This document shows positions 11,915 to 22,049 of a DNA stretch of 64,000 nucleotides, piece after piece. The position numbers and the translations under genes were made by a program. Numbering within the stretch: the stretch's first letter is position 1; every line of letters starts with the position of its first letter. This DNA is from Neostapfia colusana (Eukaryota > Streptophyta > Magnoliopsida > Poales > Poaceae): NCBI GenBank assembly GCA_030760725.1, contig JASWHV010000004.1:57999136-58063135 (forward strand). The letters are read 5' to 3'. The notes beneath the pieces were generated by a model. It did no database searches and had not been told where the DNA came from. It saw nothing but the letters and a program-made list of their open reading frames with translations.

Positions 11915-12057
11915 GCTTAGCTACCAATCTGTGTCAGATACTAGTCTGTGATTGTATCTAGGTGTGTAACCTACCATCAATCCGTGGCTTTTGATACCAA
12001 TCTGTATTTCCTATTTAGGCGTGTAACCCATTGTCAACCGTGGCTCTGATACCAATC
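11915..12057 (-). repeat. Reiterated primer-binding-site units of E2
   Basis: The functional site TGGTATCAGAGC (12054-12043) is followed on the minus strand by TGGTATCAAAAGC (11999-11987), a decayed TAGTATCTG (11943-11935) and TGGTAGCTAAGC (11926-11915). The first three are 55-56 bp apart, and the first two share flanks reading AGATTGGTATCA...GCCACGG and GGTTACAC.CCTA. Confidence 0.75.
12043..12054 (-). promoter_or_regulatory. E2 primer binding site (tRNA-Met)
   Basis: TGGTATCAGAGC, the standard initiator tRNA-Met complement of plant LTR elements, 3 nt after the LTR end (12058). Confidence 0.9.
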
Positions 12058-12923
12058 TGTGACGCCCTCAATTCTGTGGGAAAACCACGGAACCGAGAAC
12101 TAATGCATATGTGTGCCCAGGATGTTCATCACACATACACATATGTTCCACAAACTGAATTCAGAATATATATAACCACGAATAACAGAGTTTATTACAA
12201 TGTTTCATGAGTCTTGGACCCATGCTCACAACGGAAGTCTTATTTCTATGCAGCGGAAGTCTTCTAACTAATGCGGAAGTGATTTAACTAATGCGGAAGC
12301 AATTCTAGGCAGCAGTGGCTCCATATCTACTCCATTCCCACAGGCAAGGTTGAGAACAGATCACACGCCTAATGCTCCACTTGGTCTTCATAATAATCTT
12401 CTCCTGTTGCTGATGATGAAATGATGCAAGTTTGAGTACAATGATGTACTCAGCAAGTGCGGGAACAATATGATATGTAGCTCATAGCAGGGTAGGTATA
12501 AAAGGCTCATTGCAGAAAGCAAAGTTATTTATCAAAAACAAGATAAAACAGCAACTTATATTTAGTTGAATGTAAACCCAACATGTATTAAAATACCAAT
12601 CATACCTCTGTTATGCTCATTACCTTCCAAGTCACAATCAATTAACCTCATTCTTGCTCACGAATACCTCCTCGTATTCGCTACGATCTCACGAATACCA
12701 TCTCGTATTCGCTACCATTTCATCTTATAACAACTTCGTCTCACACCGAGACCAACCTCGTTGACATGACTCAATAGTCATGCAACCCATCTTATCACCC
12801 GGACTCAACAGTCCCGAAATCAAACCATAACCAAACCATCCAAAACCATAACCAAAAACCATATCCAATAACCATCCCAACTAATCATGGCAGTTGGCCA
12901 GGCGCTCGTGACCGTAAACTCGT

Positions 12924-12952
12924 CTATCATGATAGTTTTAGACTCTGCAGAG
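12924..12952 (-). other. Paired palindromes in E2 R/U5
   Basis: CTATCATGATAG (perfect 12-bp palindrome) and ACTCTGCAGAGT (perfect) lie a few bases apart, in the transcribed part of the LTR. Both are kept in E1, and in part in E7. Confidence 0.65.
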
Positions 12953-14236
12953 TTTGCACCTCTTTACCCACAAGTTTGTGATTTCGTCACCTGTCGAAGA
13001 CTGCAGAACCTCCATTATACTAGTACACAACCATCGGTGTATGGCCAAGAGATCACAAAATAGCCTTTACAAAGGGGCCACTAGATGTATGGACTCACTA
13101 AGGTTTCACCGGTAGGCTAGAATCTCCAATTCTCCCACCCATGGGCCCCCTCTTGTGCCATGCAGTTCCCAGGGCAGTGCTCACTCGACTCTCATTCCCC
13201 GCGCCTTCCACAGTCCATAACAATCTAGCAACTTACCTAATTACTCAGCTAAGCCGCACCCATACTTGGTCTTGTGGTGGCACTGTTATCCTGGTATGTG
13301 CATGCATGAACCGGTCCTTAGATCTACGGCAAGTAAACCACCATCTCATGCTACCTCATTCACAAACCCAGGCTTGCCTAGATCTCCCTCCGATCCATGT
13401 TCATTAACAACATCAGTTTCTCATTATCATTACGAGTGCAGTTAGCTAGACACATCTATCTCGCTTCCCAATCCCATGGACTCAGCGAAGCATAAAAGTA
13501 AAAACCATACCCGACTCATAAGCATCCCTGGCAACAAGGGTGGTTTAACCAAAGCTAGTAAAGTCCTATAAAAGGGTTTCCCATCATGTTTGACAAAGCA
13601 AACACACCTTTTCGCAAAACAAAACAGTTTTTTCTAAAACATAGGATCAATATGGTCAAGGAGCACTTGCCTTGTTCTTGCGGTTCTGGTGGCTCTTGGA
13701 TCTTGAAACCTTGTTGTTTCAGCTCGTCGTAGACAGCTCCCTGAGCTTGTCCTTCTATACAGGATCACGTTCACACAAGATTCACAACAATCAATACCAT
13801 GCACAAACTTTAACTAGATGCGTTGATGCATATGCATGCTATCCTATAATGCAGTTTAGTTTTATTAGGTTGGTTTGTACGTGTTCTTGCATGGTTTTAT
13901 GATGAATGGAGGTGTTCGGATCAAATGTGGACGTGGCGATGAACTTGTCTTTAGATCAACCCGATCAACAAGTGATTTGTCCACGAGAAAGCTTCTGTTC
14001 GAAAGGAATCGAAGAACAGATGCAACGAAAACACAACGATGTTGTAAGGTGGTATTGGAGACCTACCTTACGTTCTTCTCGGTCTCGGGTCCTTCTCAGA
14101 TCATTGGGCTCTCTTCCGGCGATCTTCCTCGCTGAACTCCGTCGATGGTTTACTCGGCGAGTTGGGGCTAGGGCTCTAAGTCGTCGGCTTAGGAGTTGAA
14201 AAGAAGTTTGTGGTTTTCGGCCAAGGGTTCTGGATT

Positions 14237-14245
14237 CTATTTATA
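14237..14245 (-). promoter_or_regulatory. E2 5' LTR TATA box
   Basis: TATAAATAG on the minus strand, 216 bp downstream of the nearest array core (14461), in the right place and orientation to drive E2. Confidence 0.65.
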
Positions 14246-14460
14246 ATCGGGAAGAGAAGAGTCCTAATCTGATTGGACTTCGAATAAGAGTCCTATTCAA
14301 ATTGTCGTTGAATCTTAACAACTTATCTTTAGTTGATTTGGTGCGGTAACATTGTGGAATTCGGGTCGGTTTCTTCTCCGTACCGGTATCTCTACGCGTA
14401 CAGAATCCAAAAACCGCTCTAGAACTCATTACCTCCTCGGTGATGAGCTCCGGAAGCTCC

Positions 14461-15023
14461 ACGTGTCCACCGGGGCCTGGTATTTCCTTTCCGCAGAGAC
14501 GAGCTCCAGTTGTGCCGCGTGTCAAGCGAGCAAGACCTTCCTTCTCTTTCGGAGGTGAACTCCGCGTGCGCCACATATCCTGGCGGTCGGGGACCTCCTC
14601 TTTATTCGGAGGTGGCTCCGTGCATGCCACGTGTCAGTGCCAGACCTTCCCTCTCTCCGGAGGTAGCTCCGGGTGTGCCACATATCCATTCTGGACCTCC
14701 CTCTCTTCGGAGGTGAGCTCCGTGAATGCCACGCGTCAAGTAGCACCAGATTTTTCCTTTTCCTCAGAGACGAGATCTGAGGTAGACACGTGTCCAGCGC
14801 GACTGGTCCTCTGGTTTCCGTGGTGACTAGCTCCGAAGGTGACATGTGTCCTGCAGAAATGCCTTTGCTTCTTCCGGAGAGGCTAGCTCCGGGGGCAACA
14901 CGTGTCCCACAGGGTCGGACCTCTCCCCCTTTGTGGAGATCAGCCCCGAGCCTGCCACGTAGCCAGTTTAGCGGCGGACCTCTTCCCACTTCGCAGGAAT
15001 GAGCTCCGAACACGCCACGTGTC
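14461..15023 (-). repeat. U3 array: 11 units, about 56 bp apart, G-box/ABRE-like cores
   Basis: Plus-strand core positions are 14461, 14517, 14573, 14629, 14680, 14731, 14788, 14844, 14900, 14957 and 15017 (spacing 51-60, mostly 56). Several cores are exact ACGTGTC, the others near variants (GCGTGTC, ACGCGTC, ATGTGTC, ACATATC). Between cores most units carry CGGAG...GAGCTCCG, which can form a short hairpin, plus pyrimidine runs such as CCTTCCCTCTCT. The array explains the many stop-free frames here. Confidence 0.85.
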
Positions 15024-15179
15024 AACCGGCCGAGGAAGTTGTCTTCGGCGCTCTCTGTGAACTGGATTCAGCTCTTATTGGCTATCCTTTTGATATTTTT
15101 CTCTGTTCCTACTTTTTTTAAAATGTTTTCTCTTCATAAAACATGAATATATGCTGACACCAGAAATGAGGGTGTCACA

Positions 15180-15184
15180 CTAAT
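15180..15184. other. Right flank of E2, candidate target duplication (CTAAT)
   Basis: First five bases of the interrupted copia element. The matching left copy is outside the window. Confidence 0.5.
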
Positions 15185-17933
15185 GATTCAAAAGACTTAT
15201 ATTTTTTGCATCGTAGACTTGGTCACGTAGGCTTTGATCATCTCACACGTGTTAGTGCTCTTGATCGCATACATGGGCTGCCTAAGCTTAAAGGGGACAA
15301 AGAAATTGTGTGCTCTTCTTGTAGACATGCTAAGATGGTTGCAGGTTCACATGCTCCTCTCACAATGACCATGACAACTGAACCGGGTCAACTTTTGCAC
15401 CTTGACACTGTAGGACCTTCACGTGTTCAATCCTTCAGAGCTAAATGGTATGTTCTTTTGATTGTTGATTACTATTCTAGATACTCTTGGGTTTATTTTA
15501 TGGCATCTAAGAATGAAACTTTTAGTCACTTTAGAACCTTATTTCTTAGATTATCAATTGATCAACCAGGATCTTTAAAAGCAATTAGAAGTGATAACAG
15601 AACCAAATTTAAAAATCAATCGTTTGATCACTTTTGTGCTGAAAATGGAATAGATCATCAATTTTCTTCACCATATATACCTCAAAAAAACAGTGTTGTA
15701 GAGAGAAAGAACAAAACCTTAGTTTGGATGTCTAGGAGTATGCTTGATGAATATCAAATTCCTAGAAAATTTTGGGCTGATGCAATTGCATCTGCTTGTT
15801 ATGTCTCAAATCGTGGTTTCTTGTGTGCTAAGCTAGGTAAAACACCATATAAACTTCGGTTTGGACATAGGCCTAGTGTCACACATTTCGGGTCTTTGGT
15901 TGCAAATGCTTTGTTAAGAAACATGGTAATCTTTATAAATTTTAACCTAGATCCGTTGATGGCATGTTTCTTGGTTACCCATCTCATACTAGAGGCTACC
16001 GTGTGCTTTTACATGACACTAACAAAATTGTGGAAACTTGTGAGGTTTCTTTTGATGAAGCTAGCCCAGGTACAAGCTCTAATATTGCAGGACCCGACCC
16101 ATATCCGCAGGGGGAGAGTATTTTCATCGAAGAAGATAAAGAAGTGATGGTGCTGCCCAAAAATTCAGGAGCTAATGACATTGTTCCAGTTCCTGATTTT
16201 GATTCACAACCAGCACCGACGACCACCATTGCTGGTCCAGATCGTCCTCAAGTCACAAGTTCTTCAATTTGTGATGAACATGAAGAAGAAGGAGCTTGTG
16301 AATTGTCTACTCCCCTCCTGGTCCTCAAAAGTCATCCTCAACAACAAATGATTGGAAGCTTGCACGAACGAGTCACACGGTCCAGGTTTTTTAATCCAAA
16401 CTCTCACGCCCATTTAGCATTTGTTGCTTCTTTTGAACCCAAAGATATATCACACGCACTCACTAATGAATCTTTGATTATTGCCATGCAAGAAGAGTTA
16501 GAAAATTTTGAAAGAAATAATGTTTAGAAACTTGTACCTCCACCTGAAGGTCACAATCTTATCGGAACTAAATGGGTGTTTAAAAATAAACAAAATAAGG
16601 ATGGGGTTGTGGTTAGGAATAAGGATAGGTTGGTTGCTCAAGGTTTCACACAAATTGAAGGACTAGATTTTGATGAAACTTTTGCTCCTGTTGCTAGATT
16701 AGAAGCCATAAGAATTTTGTTACCATTTGCTGCATCTAAAGGTTTCAAGTTATATCAAATGGATGTTCAAAGTGCTTTTCTTAATGGCTACATAGATGAG
16801 GGGGTTTATGTCAAGCCACCACTGGGTTTTGAAAATCCAAATTTTCCTAATCATGTTTACAAACTGTCCAAAGCCTTGTATGGTCTTAAACAAGCCCCTA
16901 GAGCATGGTATGATAGGTTAAAATCAATCTTACTTGAAAATGGGTTTACCATGGGCAAGGTTGATAAAACTGTTTTTGTGCTTAAGCATGGCAATGACTC
17001 ATTATTAGTTCAAGTGTATGTGGATGATATTATCTTTGGTTGTGCTTCTCATGATCTTGTGTCCAAGTTTTCAGCTATGATGAGTTCAAAATTTAAGATG
17101 AGTATGATGGGAGAACTCACATAGTTTTTGGTGCTGCAAATCAATCAAACCAAGTAGGGTACTATTGTGCATCAAACAAAGTATACAAGAGACCTTCTTA
17201 AGCGCTTCAACATGAACAAAAGCAAGTCTCTTCAAACACCAATGGGTACAGCAACGACACATGAACTTGATGAAGATGGTGAACCCGTGAATCAAAAAGA
17301 ATATAGAAGTATGATTGGATCACTTTTGTACCTCACGGCATCAAGAACGGACATACAATTCAGCGTATGTCTTTATGCACGATTTCAAGCTTCCCCACGT
17401 GCTTTACATTGTCAAGTCGTCAAAAGAATTCTCAGGTACTTACATGGAACTCAAGAATTTGGGATTTTTCTTCCTTCTTCCTCTACCATTACTTTGAAAG
17501 CTTTTTCGGATGCTGATTTTGGGGGTTGTAGAATTGATAGGCAAAGTACTTCAGGTGCTTGTCATTTTTTGGTAATTCACTTGTTGCTTGGTCCTCTAGA
17601 AAACAACATTCAGTTGCACAATCCACAGCTGAATCTGAATATGTAGCTGCTGCTAGCTCTTGCTCACAAATTCTTTGGATTCTTCAAACACTTAAGGACT
17701 ATGGGGTTGATCTAGATAGTGTTCCTCTATTTTGTGATAACACTAGTGCCATTTGCATTGCTAAAAACCCCGTGCAACATTCGAGAACAAAGCACATTGA
17801 CATTAGGTATCACTTTCTCCGTGATAATGTTGAAAAAGAAAACATTGTGCTTCACCATGTAGATACCGGGCAACGATTGGCTGACATTTTTTACAAAACC
17901 TTTGGATTTCACTCGTTTTTGTTTCATTCATAG
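15180..17933 (+). pseudogene. pol: E3 copia pol: GAG-pre-integrase, integrase, RT, RNase H
   Basis: Opens in the integrase zinc finger (HRRLGH ... CSSCRHAK), followed by the core with LHLDTVGP, SDNRTKF (usually SDNGTEF) and VVERKNKTL; the catalytic D, D, E are present. After a frame change near 15960 comes an acidic linker, then RT (16560-17100) with KARLVAQG-like, QMDVQSAFLNG and an intact YVDD at 17017-17028. RNase H follows with SDADFGG, STAESEY, CDNTSAI and RTKHIDIRYHF. In-frame stops are at 16525-16527 and 17122-17124, and a second frame change is near 17570. Gag, protease and the 5' LTR lie on the far side of E2. Confidence 0.9.
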
Positions 17934-18978
17934 TGAAATAGGGGTTATGCATCCTCATGGCATAAATTGAGGGGGGGTTTGAAACTTGGGAAATCTATGT
18001 GTGAATCTGAATTTAAAATAATATCAGCATAGTATTTCATACATATATGACTTTGTGATTCCTTTTATATGCTGAAAGTTCTTACTACATTACTGATGTT
18101 AGACATTTTGTAGTTTTTGCCATGACTGGTAATTGGAATAATTATTTACACTAAATCTGGTCATGATCAAACTTTCTTGCTGTTTTAAACTTGTTGCATG
18201 CTCACAAGTGCTTTTAATAATGAAAAATTAATCAATCAACTATTCACATGTTGAGCTTTTATGTTCGAATGAAAATTTGAGAAAAAAATCAAGAGAATAT
18301 GCATGCATCGCACTTCTTCTTTTGAGATGGCTTATCATTGCACTTAGATATGAACTTGGAAGAAGTTATGTATGACTAAAACCATGTCCTTAAGCTTCTG
18401 ATTGTCAAATGACATAGGCTTGGCTTGGTTGGTTAGAATAAGGCTGATGCGGCATATAATCTCTTGCAAATGTCATATGATCTGAATTTGTGCTTTGAAA
18501 AATAATCAAAATGCAGCAAGAAATGTCATGCTTTAAGGTCTTGACATAGTTAAGTTTGTGAGATCATGACTTGCTTAAATTGAAAATTACACTTGATCTC
18601 TAGCATGGCTTACACTATTTTATGTATCTCATTGATGTGATAGTGTAAGTTACTTGATAGTATGGCTTGGATAAGCTTTGTTTTACATGTATATGTTATA
18701 AATATGCTCATAACAATTAAAATTTCTCTTTTGAACCTTGCTGAATACATTGTCAAAGGGGTAGAAATTGATCACACATTGCACGATTCACAAGTGTTTT
18801 GGCACGATTCTTCCGAGGGGAGAATTTTGGTTTTTCTTCTCATTTTATTTCTGATTTACAAAGGGGGAGGGGGAGAAATTTTTGTTCCAAAATTTCTTTC
18901 TCATTTGATTGTTTTCAAATCTTTTCATGTGAATAAGCCAATGTTCAGATTTTAAGTGGTATTGCCAATGCATTCATC
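17934..18978 (+). other. E3 post-pol region with extra purine tracts
   Basis: About 1 kb between pol and the LTR. Purine tracts occur at about 17968-17977 (TTGAGGGGGGG) and 18859-18878 (AAGGGGGAGGGGGAG), besides the final PPT. A 97-codon frame at 18662-18955 is hydrophobic but has no envelope signature and begins at random in AT-rich DNA, so I do not call a gene. Sireviruses are known to carry multiple PPT-like tracts here. Confidence 0.6.
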
Positions 18979-18989
18979 AAGGGGGAGAT
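18979..18989 (+). promoter_or_regulatory. E3 polypurine tract
   Basis: AAGGGGGAGAT directly before the LTR start TGTGAGACC. Confidence 0.8.
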
Positions 18990-20643
18990 TGTGAGACCTA
19001 TTTGTGCTGAATACATTGGCTATGACGATAAAAGTTTTGAATTCTGCCAAAACACTCTTTTTGTCAAGGTCCGACTATAGGTCCGAGCTCCAACAAGATC
19101 CGACGTAAGGTCCGACTTGCTATGGCTAGGTCCGACATGTGTTTGGTTAGCTCTAGCAGTAGGTCCGACTATCTTTGGTAAGTTCCGGTGCTAGGTTCTG
19201 CTAGCTTTGGTAAGCTCTGGCTCAAGTTCCGGTTAGCTTTGGCAAGGTCTGGAGCTAAATCGCAATGGTTCTGTTTTTACCACGCAAATGTTTCGAACTT
19301 TCTTTACAACTATGCAAAGTTTGCTTAGTATTCTTTTACTAAGTTTTTGAAGTGTTATGGCTTTTTACTGTGGTTAATATTTTGCTATGGTTTGCAACAT
19401 GCTTATGTGAGGTGTTCACGTAAGGTGTTGTGGTTTTTGGAACTAACTTGAGTTAAGTCGTGGACTTGTGCTCGAAAGTATTGGTTGTTTATTCATGTGT
19501 AGGTGTTGCTTGAGTTCAAGATATGGCTGGTGACGGGATCCATTGAACTAGTCTTATGGATAAGATGAGGTTCAACACTCAAGTTCGGGGGGAATTGTGG
19601 TTGAGTTGATCGGGAGGTCGCACAACATGTTTGGATCAAGAACAATGCATATGAAGGTATTGTGGATGTCGATGGAAGGTGTTTGCACATGTGCAGAGAG
19701 TGCATGGACGTGGCAACATGGTTCTAAGGCGTGATGAAGAGATGTGGACGTAAAGAATTGGTAGCAAAGGTCCAACCGGCTGGATTATGGACTCAGGCTG
19801 CGGCTGAATCGGTTATGGCTCAAATATGGAAAGATTTGAGTTGGTTATGATAGGATTTCATGTAGGACATGAAGTTGAGTTGTTTTAGAAATTTAGGATA
19901 CGTTCCTAAGGTGTTTGGAAGTTTTAAGATTGCTTCTATCTGCGTATAGAAGAGTCTTGAGCAGTTATGGAAAGTTTCGATTCAGAAACTGAGTAGGATT
20001 AGAGATCTAGTTAGAATTGGGTTGGCCTCCGGGCTGGTTATATAAGCAAGGGAGGCCAGATCTTGTGGCAGAAGACTTTGGGCTGTTCCTCTTATGTTTT
20101 GATCAATAAAATTCGTAATTTAGAGGAGCTTTTGTGCCTTGTTCATCCGACTTGTTTTTGTCAAGTCTTTCTCGTCGAGTTTCTGGACATCACGACAGTG
20201 CTTCGGTGTTTTGATCATAACTCGAGTTTTACAGATCCAATTTACATGATTCTTTTGGGTTGTCTTTACAACTTGATTATCTATCGTCTGTGAAAAATTT
20301 CACTGTTATTAGATTTCTAGTTTCTTATCTACACGAGTTTTTTTGCAGTGTTGCAGATCTGGTTTTTACTCGAGTAGAACAGATTGACCCTCGTTTGATC
20401 TTTCGATCATAACTTTAGTTTTTTTTACGGATTTCCGTGATTCTTGTTGTCGTGTCTTCGTGACTTGATTCTCTATAACATATACCACTTTCGTCACGGT
20501 TGAACACGTTTAGATCAGTCGCATACACGGTTTCTTTAACAGATCGATTTTCTGCCAAGGGAGTTTTTGTTGCTTCCGCTAAAAAGTTTAAATCTACCAT
20601 TCACCCCCCTCTGGTAGCTTTTCACGTGCTCTTCGATCCTACA
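18990..20643 (+). repeat. E3 3' LTR, 1.65 kb
   Basis: Starts TGTGAGACC and ends GATCCTACA. The U3 part contains imperfect repeats (19066-19260); the end has the C-rich CATTCACCCCCC segment followed by CTTCGATCCTACA. The next base continues a gypsy LTR that is uninterrupted at 32009. Confidence 0.8.
19066..19260 (+). repeat. Imperfect short repeats in E3 U3
   Basis: GGTCCGAC/GGTCCGAG and the related TAGCTTTGGTAAG(C/T)TC(C/T)GG recur about every 20-30 bp. Copies become more divergent downstream. Confidence 0.6.
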
Positions 20644-22034
20644 GTTTTATAAATTTTATTGTTTTGAGAACTTACTTTGAGTACTCACTTCGATTATGCA
20701 TTAGAGTCTTATTTGAAATCCCAAATGCATAGCCATGAAAACCCTGGTTTTGGGCTTAGGTTTTTAAACCTCGAGCAGCCACTGCAATGCTAAAGTAGTG
20801 TAGGATTCAATACAAGTCGAGTAGTTGGAACTGCCCGCTAGAATAGGCTACAGGCACACCACTCGGTTAGAGATAGCAAATGGAACACATGGCAAGTAAA
20901 ATGAGACTGAGCGGAGAGTAAGGGCAGCAGGACTTTGGGGCATGGGTGTCATAGCTCCGTTTGTGTCGATTGAGGACCAATCATGTGCGGACCTGTTGAA
21001 CAAGCTAGAACAGTACCGAAGACCTACCAGATATATGGGAACCGGGAAACCGATGTAATTTGGGTAGCTAGGTGTTGAGGCATAGCTTGTCGTCTAGAGG
21101 GTAGGTTGAGAGCTTGAGGTGTAAATCGGCTGGAGCCACTGCGGATGCGCGCGCAGAGACCTCTTGCTCGGGACGATGGGACCGGTTCAACATTTGGCTG
21201 ACGGATGAAAGGTGGTTGCGTACAACGTCCGTGATGGTTGCTGTAGGCAACATCGAGTACGGGCGTACAAGACAGGTTATTCGGGTAACCCTGCAGGTGT
21301 AAATCAATTATAATCGCTGTCCCACGCGGTCGATGAGTACCACTGGTTCTCTGTACCATGACGTAAAAAGAACAGGCTAGATTCATGTTAAAAAGTTGCT
21401 GATTGAAAGATATACTTTGGTTGCAAATGATCTGTGGTAGTTTAAAGCTAATTAAAGTTATTTTTAACCTTGGGCAGAGCATATGAGAGAAATGTGTTTC
21501 TTGTTTGATTGCGGCTCTCTTATGTTCCTTAGCACGAGGTTCTTCTACAACTTGTGCTAAAAACTTGAAAGTAAGGTACAACTATCTAGGCGTGTCCTTT
21601 GCAACTTTGATTCCATTACCCACTGCAAACCCAGCATGTAGAGTTTAATATATAGGTAAGACGAGTGAGTCATGCTGAGCCATCGTGCTCACTGCTTGTA
21701 TTTGAAGCGTTTGCAGGGTGCTATGAGGAGGAGGCTCCCGAGGAGGAGACAGACCCCCAAGAGGGCAAGGCCGTCGAGTGGGAGTCATGCATGCTGCCTT
21801 GTTAGTGTGCATGTGTGCTAGTGGGAACACGTTCATGCGCTGAACGTGAACTATTTTGCTTAGTCTACGCCCGTGAGTGTAGACTCGACGTATTTTGTTC
21901 TAAACATGTTCATAAACGCTGTTATGTAATAGAATTTTGTCTTCCGCTTTGTACCTTTTGTGTTTTATTCGGTGCTGTGCAACGCAGCACCCCTCAGTGT
22001 GATCCGGGCTAGTCGAGGCCGTGTGGTCCTCGCA
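20644..22034 (+). repeat. E4 5' LTR, right part
   Basis: 20644 aligns with 32009 in the 3' LTR. It ends ...TCCTCGCA at 22034, three bases before the primer site. Adding the parts gives a full LTR of about 4.03 kb. The first five bases, GTTTT, are the predicted E3 target duplication (uninterrupted copy at 32009-32013). Confidence 0.8.
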
Positions 22035-22037
22035 GCG

Positions 22038-22049
22038 TGGTATCAGAGC
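22038..22049 (+). promoter_or_regulatory. E4 primer binding site (tRNA-Met)
   Basis: TGGTATCAGAGC after the LTR end. Confidence 0.9.

Larger units (their letters stand above)
5824..15179 (-). mobile_element. E2: Ty3/gypsy chromovirus (group A)
   Basis: Reading the minus strand: 5' LTR 15179-12058, primer site at 12054, leader, gag from 11596, pol to 7084, PPT, 3' LTR from 7071 leftwards until E1 interrupts it at 5824. About 20 differences in the first 480 bp of the LTR overlap (about 4%) indicate an older insertion than E6. The flanking sequence at 15180 is copia integrase. Confidence 0.9.
12058..15179 (-). repeat. E2 5' LTR, 3.12 kb
   Basis: On the minus strand it starts TGTGACACCC (15179) and ends GGGCGTCACA (12058). 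U3 (15179 to about 14245) holds the 56-bp array and TATA box. The R/U5 side holds the block shared with E1 and E7, including CTATCATGATAG at 12924-12935 and ACTCTGCAGAGT at about 12941-12952. It is flanked on the right by CTAAT and copia sequence. Confidence 0.9.
15180..20643 (+). mobile_element. E3: Ty1/copia element, probable Sirevirus, 3' part
   Basis: Integrase, RT and RNase H in copia order, an extended region after pol with several purine tracts, PPT and a 1.65 kb 3' LTR. It begins abruptly where E2 inserted (15180) and ends in the 5' LTR of E4 (20644). The Sirevirus assignment rests on the long post-pol region, multiple purine tracts and the LTR end CTTCGATCCTACA; it is inferred. Confidence 0.85.

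Noticed and set aside
14461..15023. Regularly spaced 56-bp pattern resembling a CRISPR array
   Set aside because: Units are diverged throughout, there is no constant repeat with unique spacers, the block is duplicated in both LTRs, and the context is eukaryotic.
18662..18955. Possible envelope-like gene of a Sirevirus
   Set aside because: Hydrophobic only because AT-rich; no signal peptide plus transmembrane layout and no cysteine pattern. Too short.
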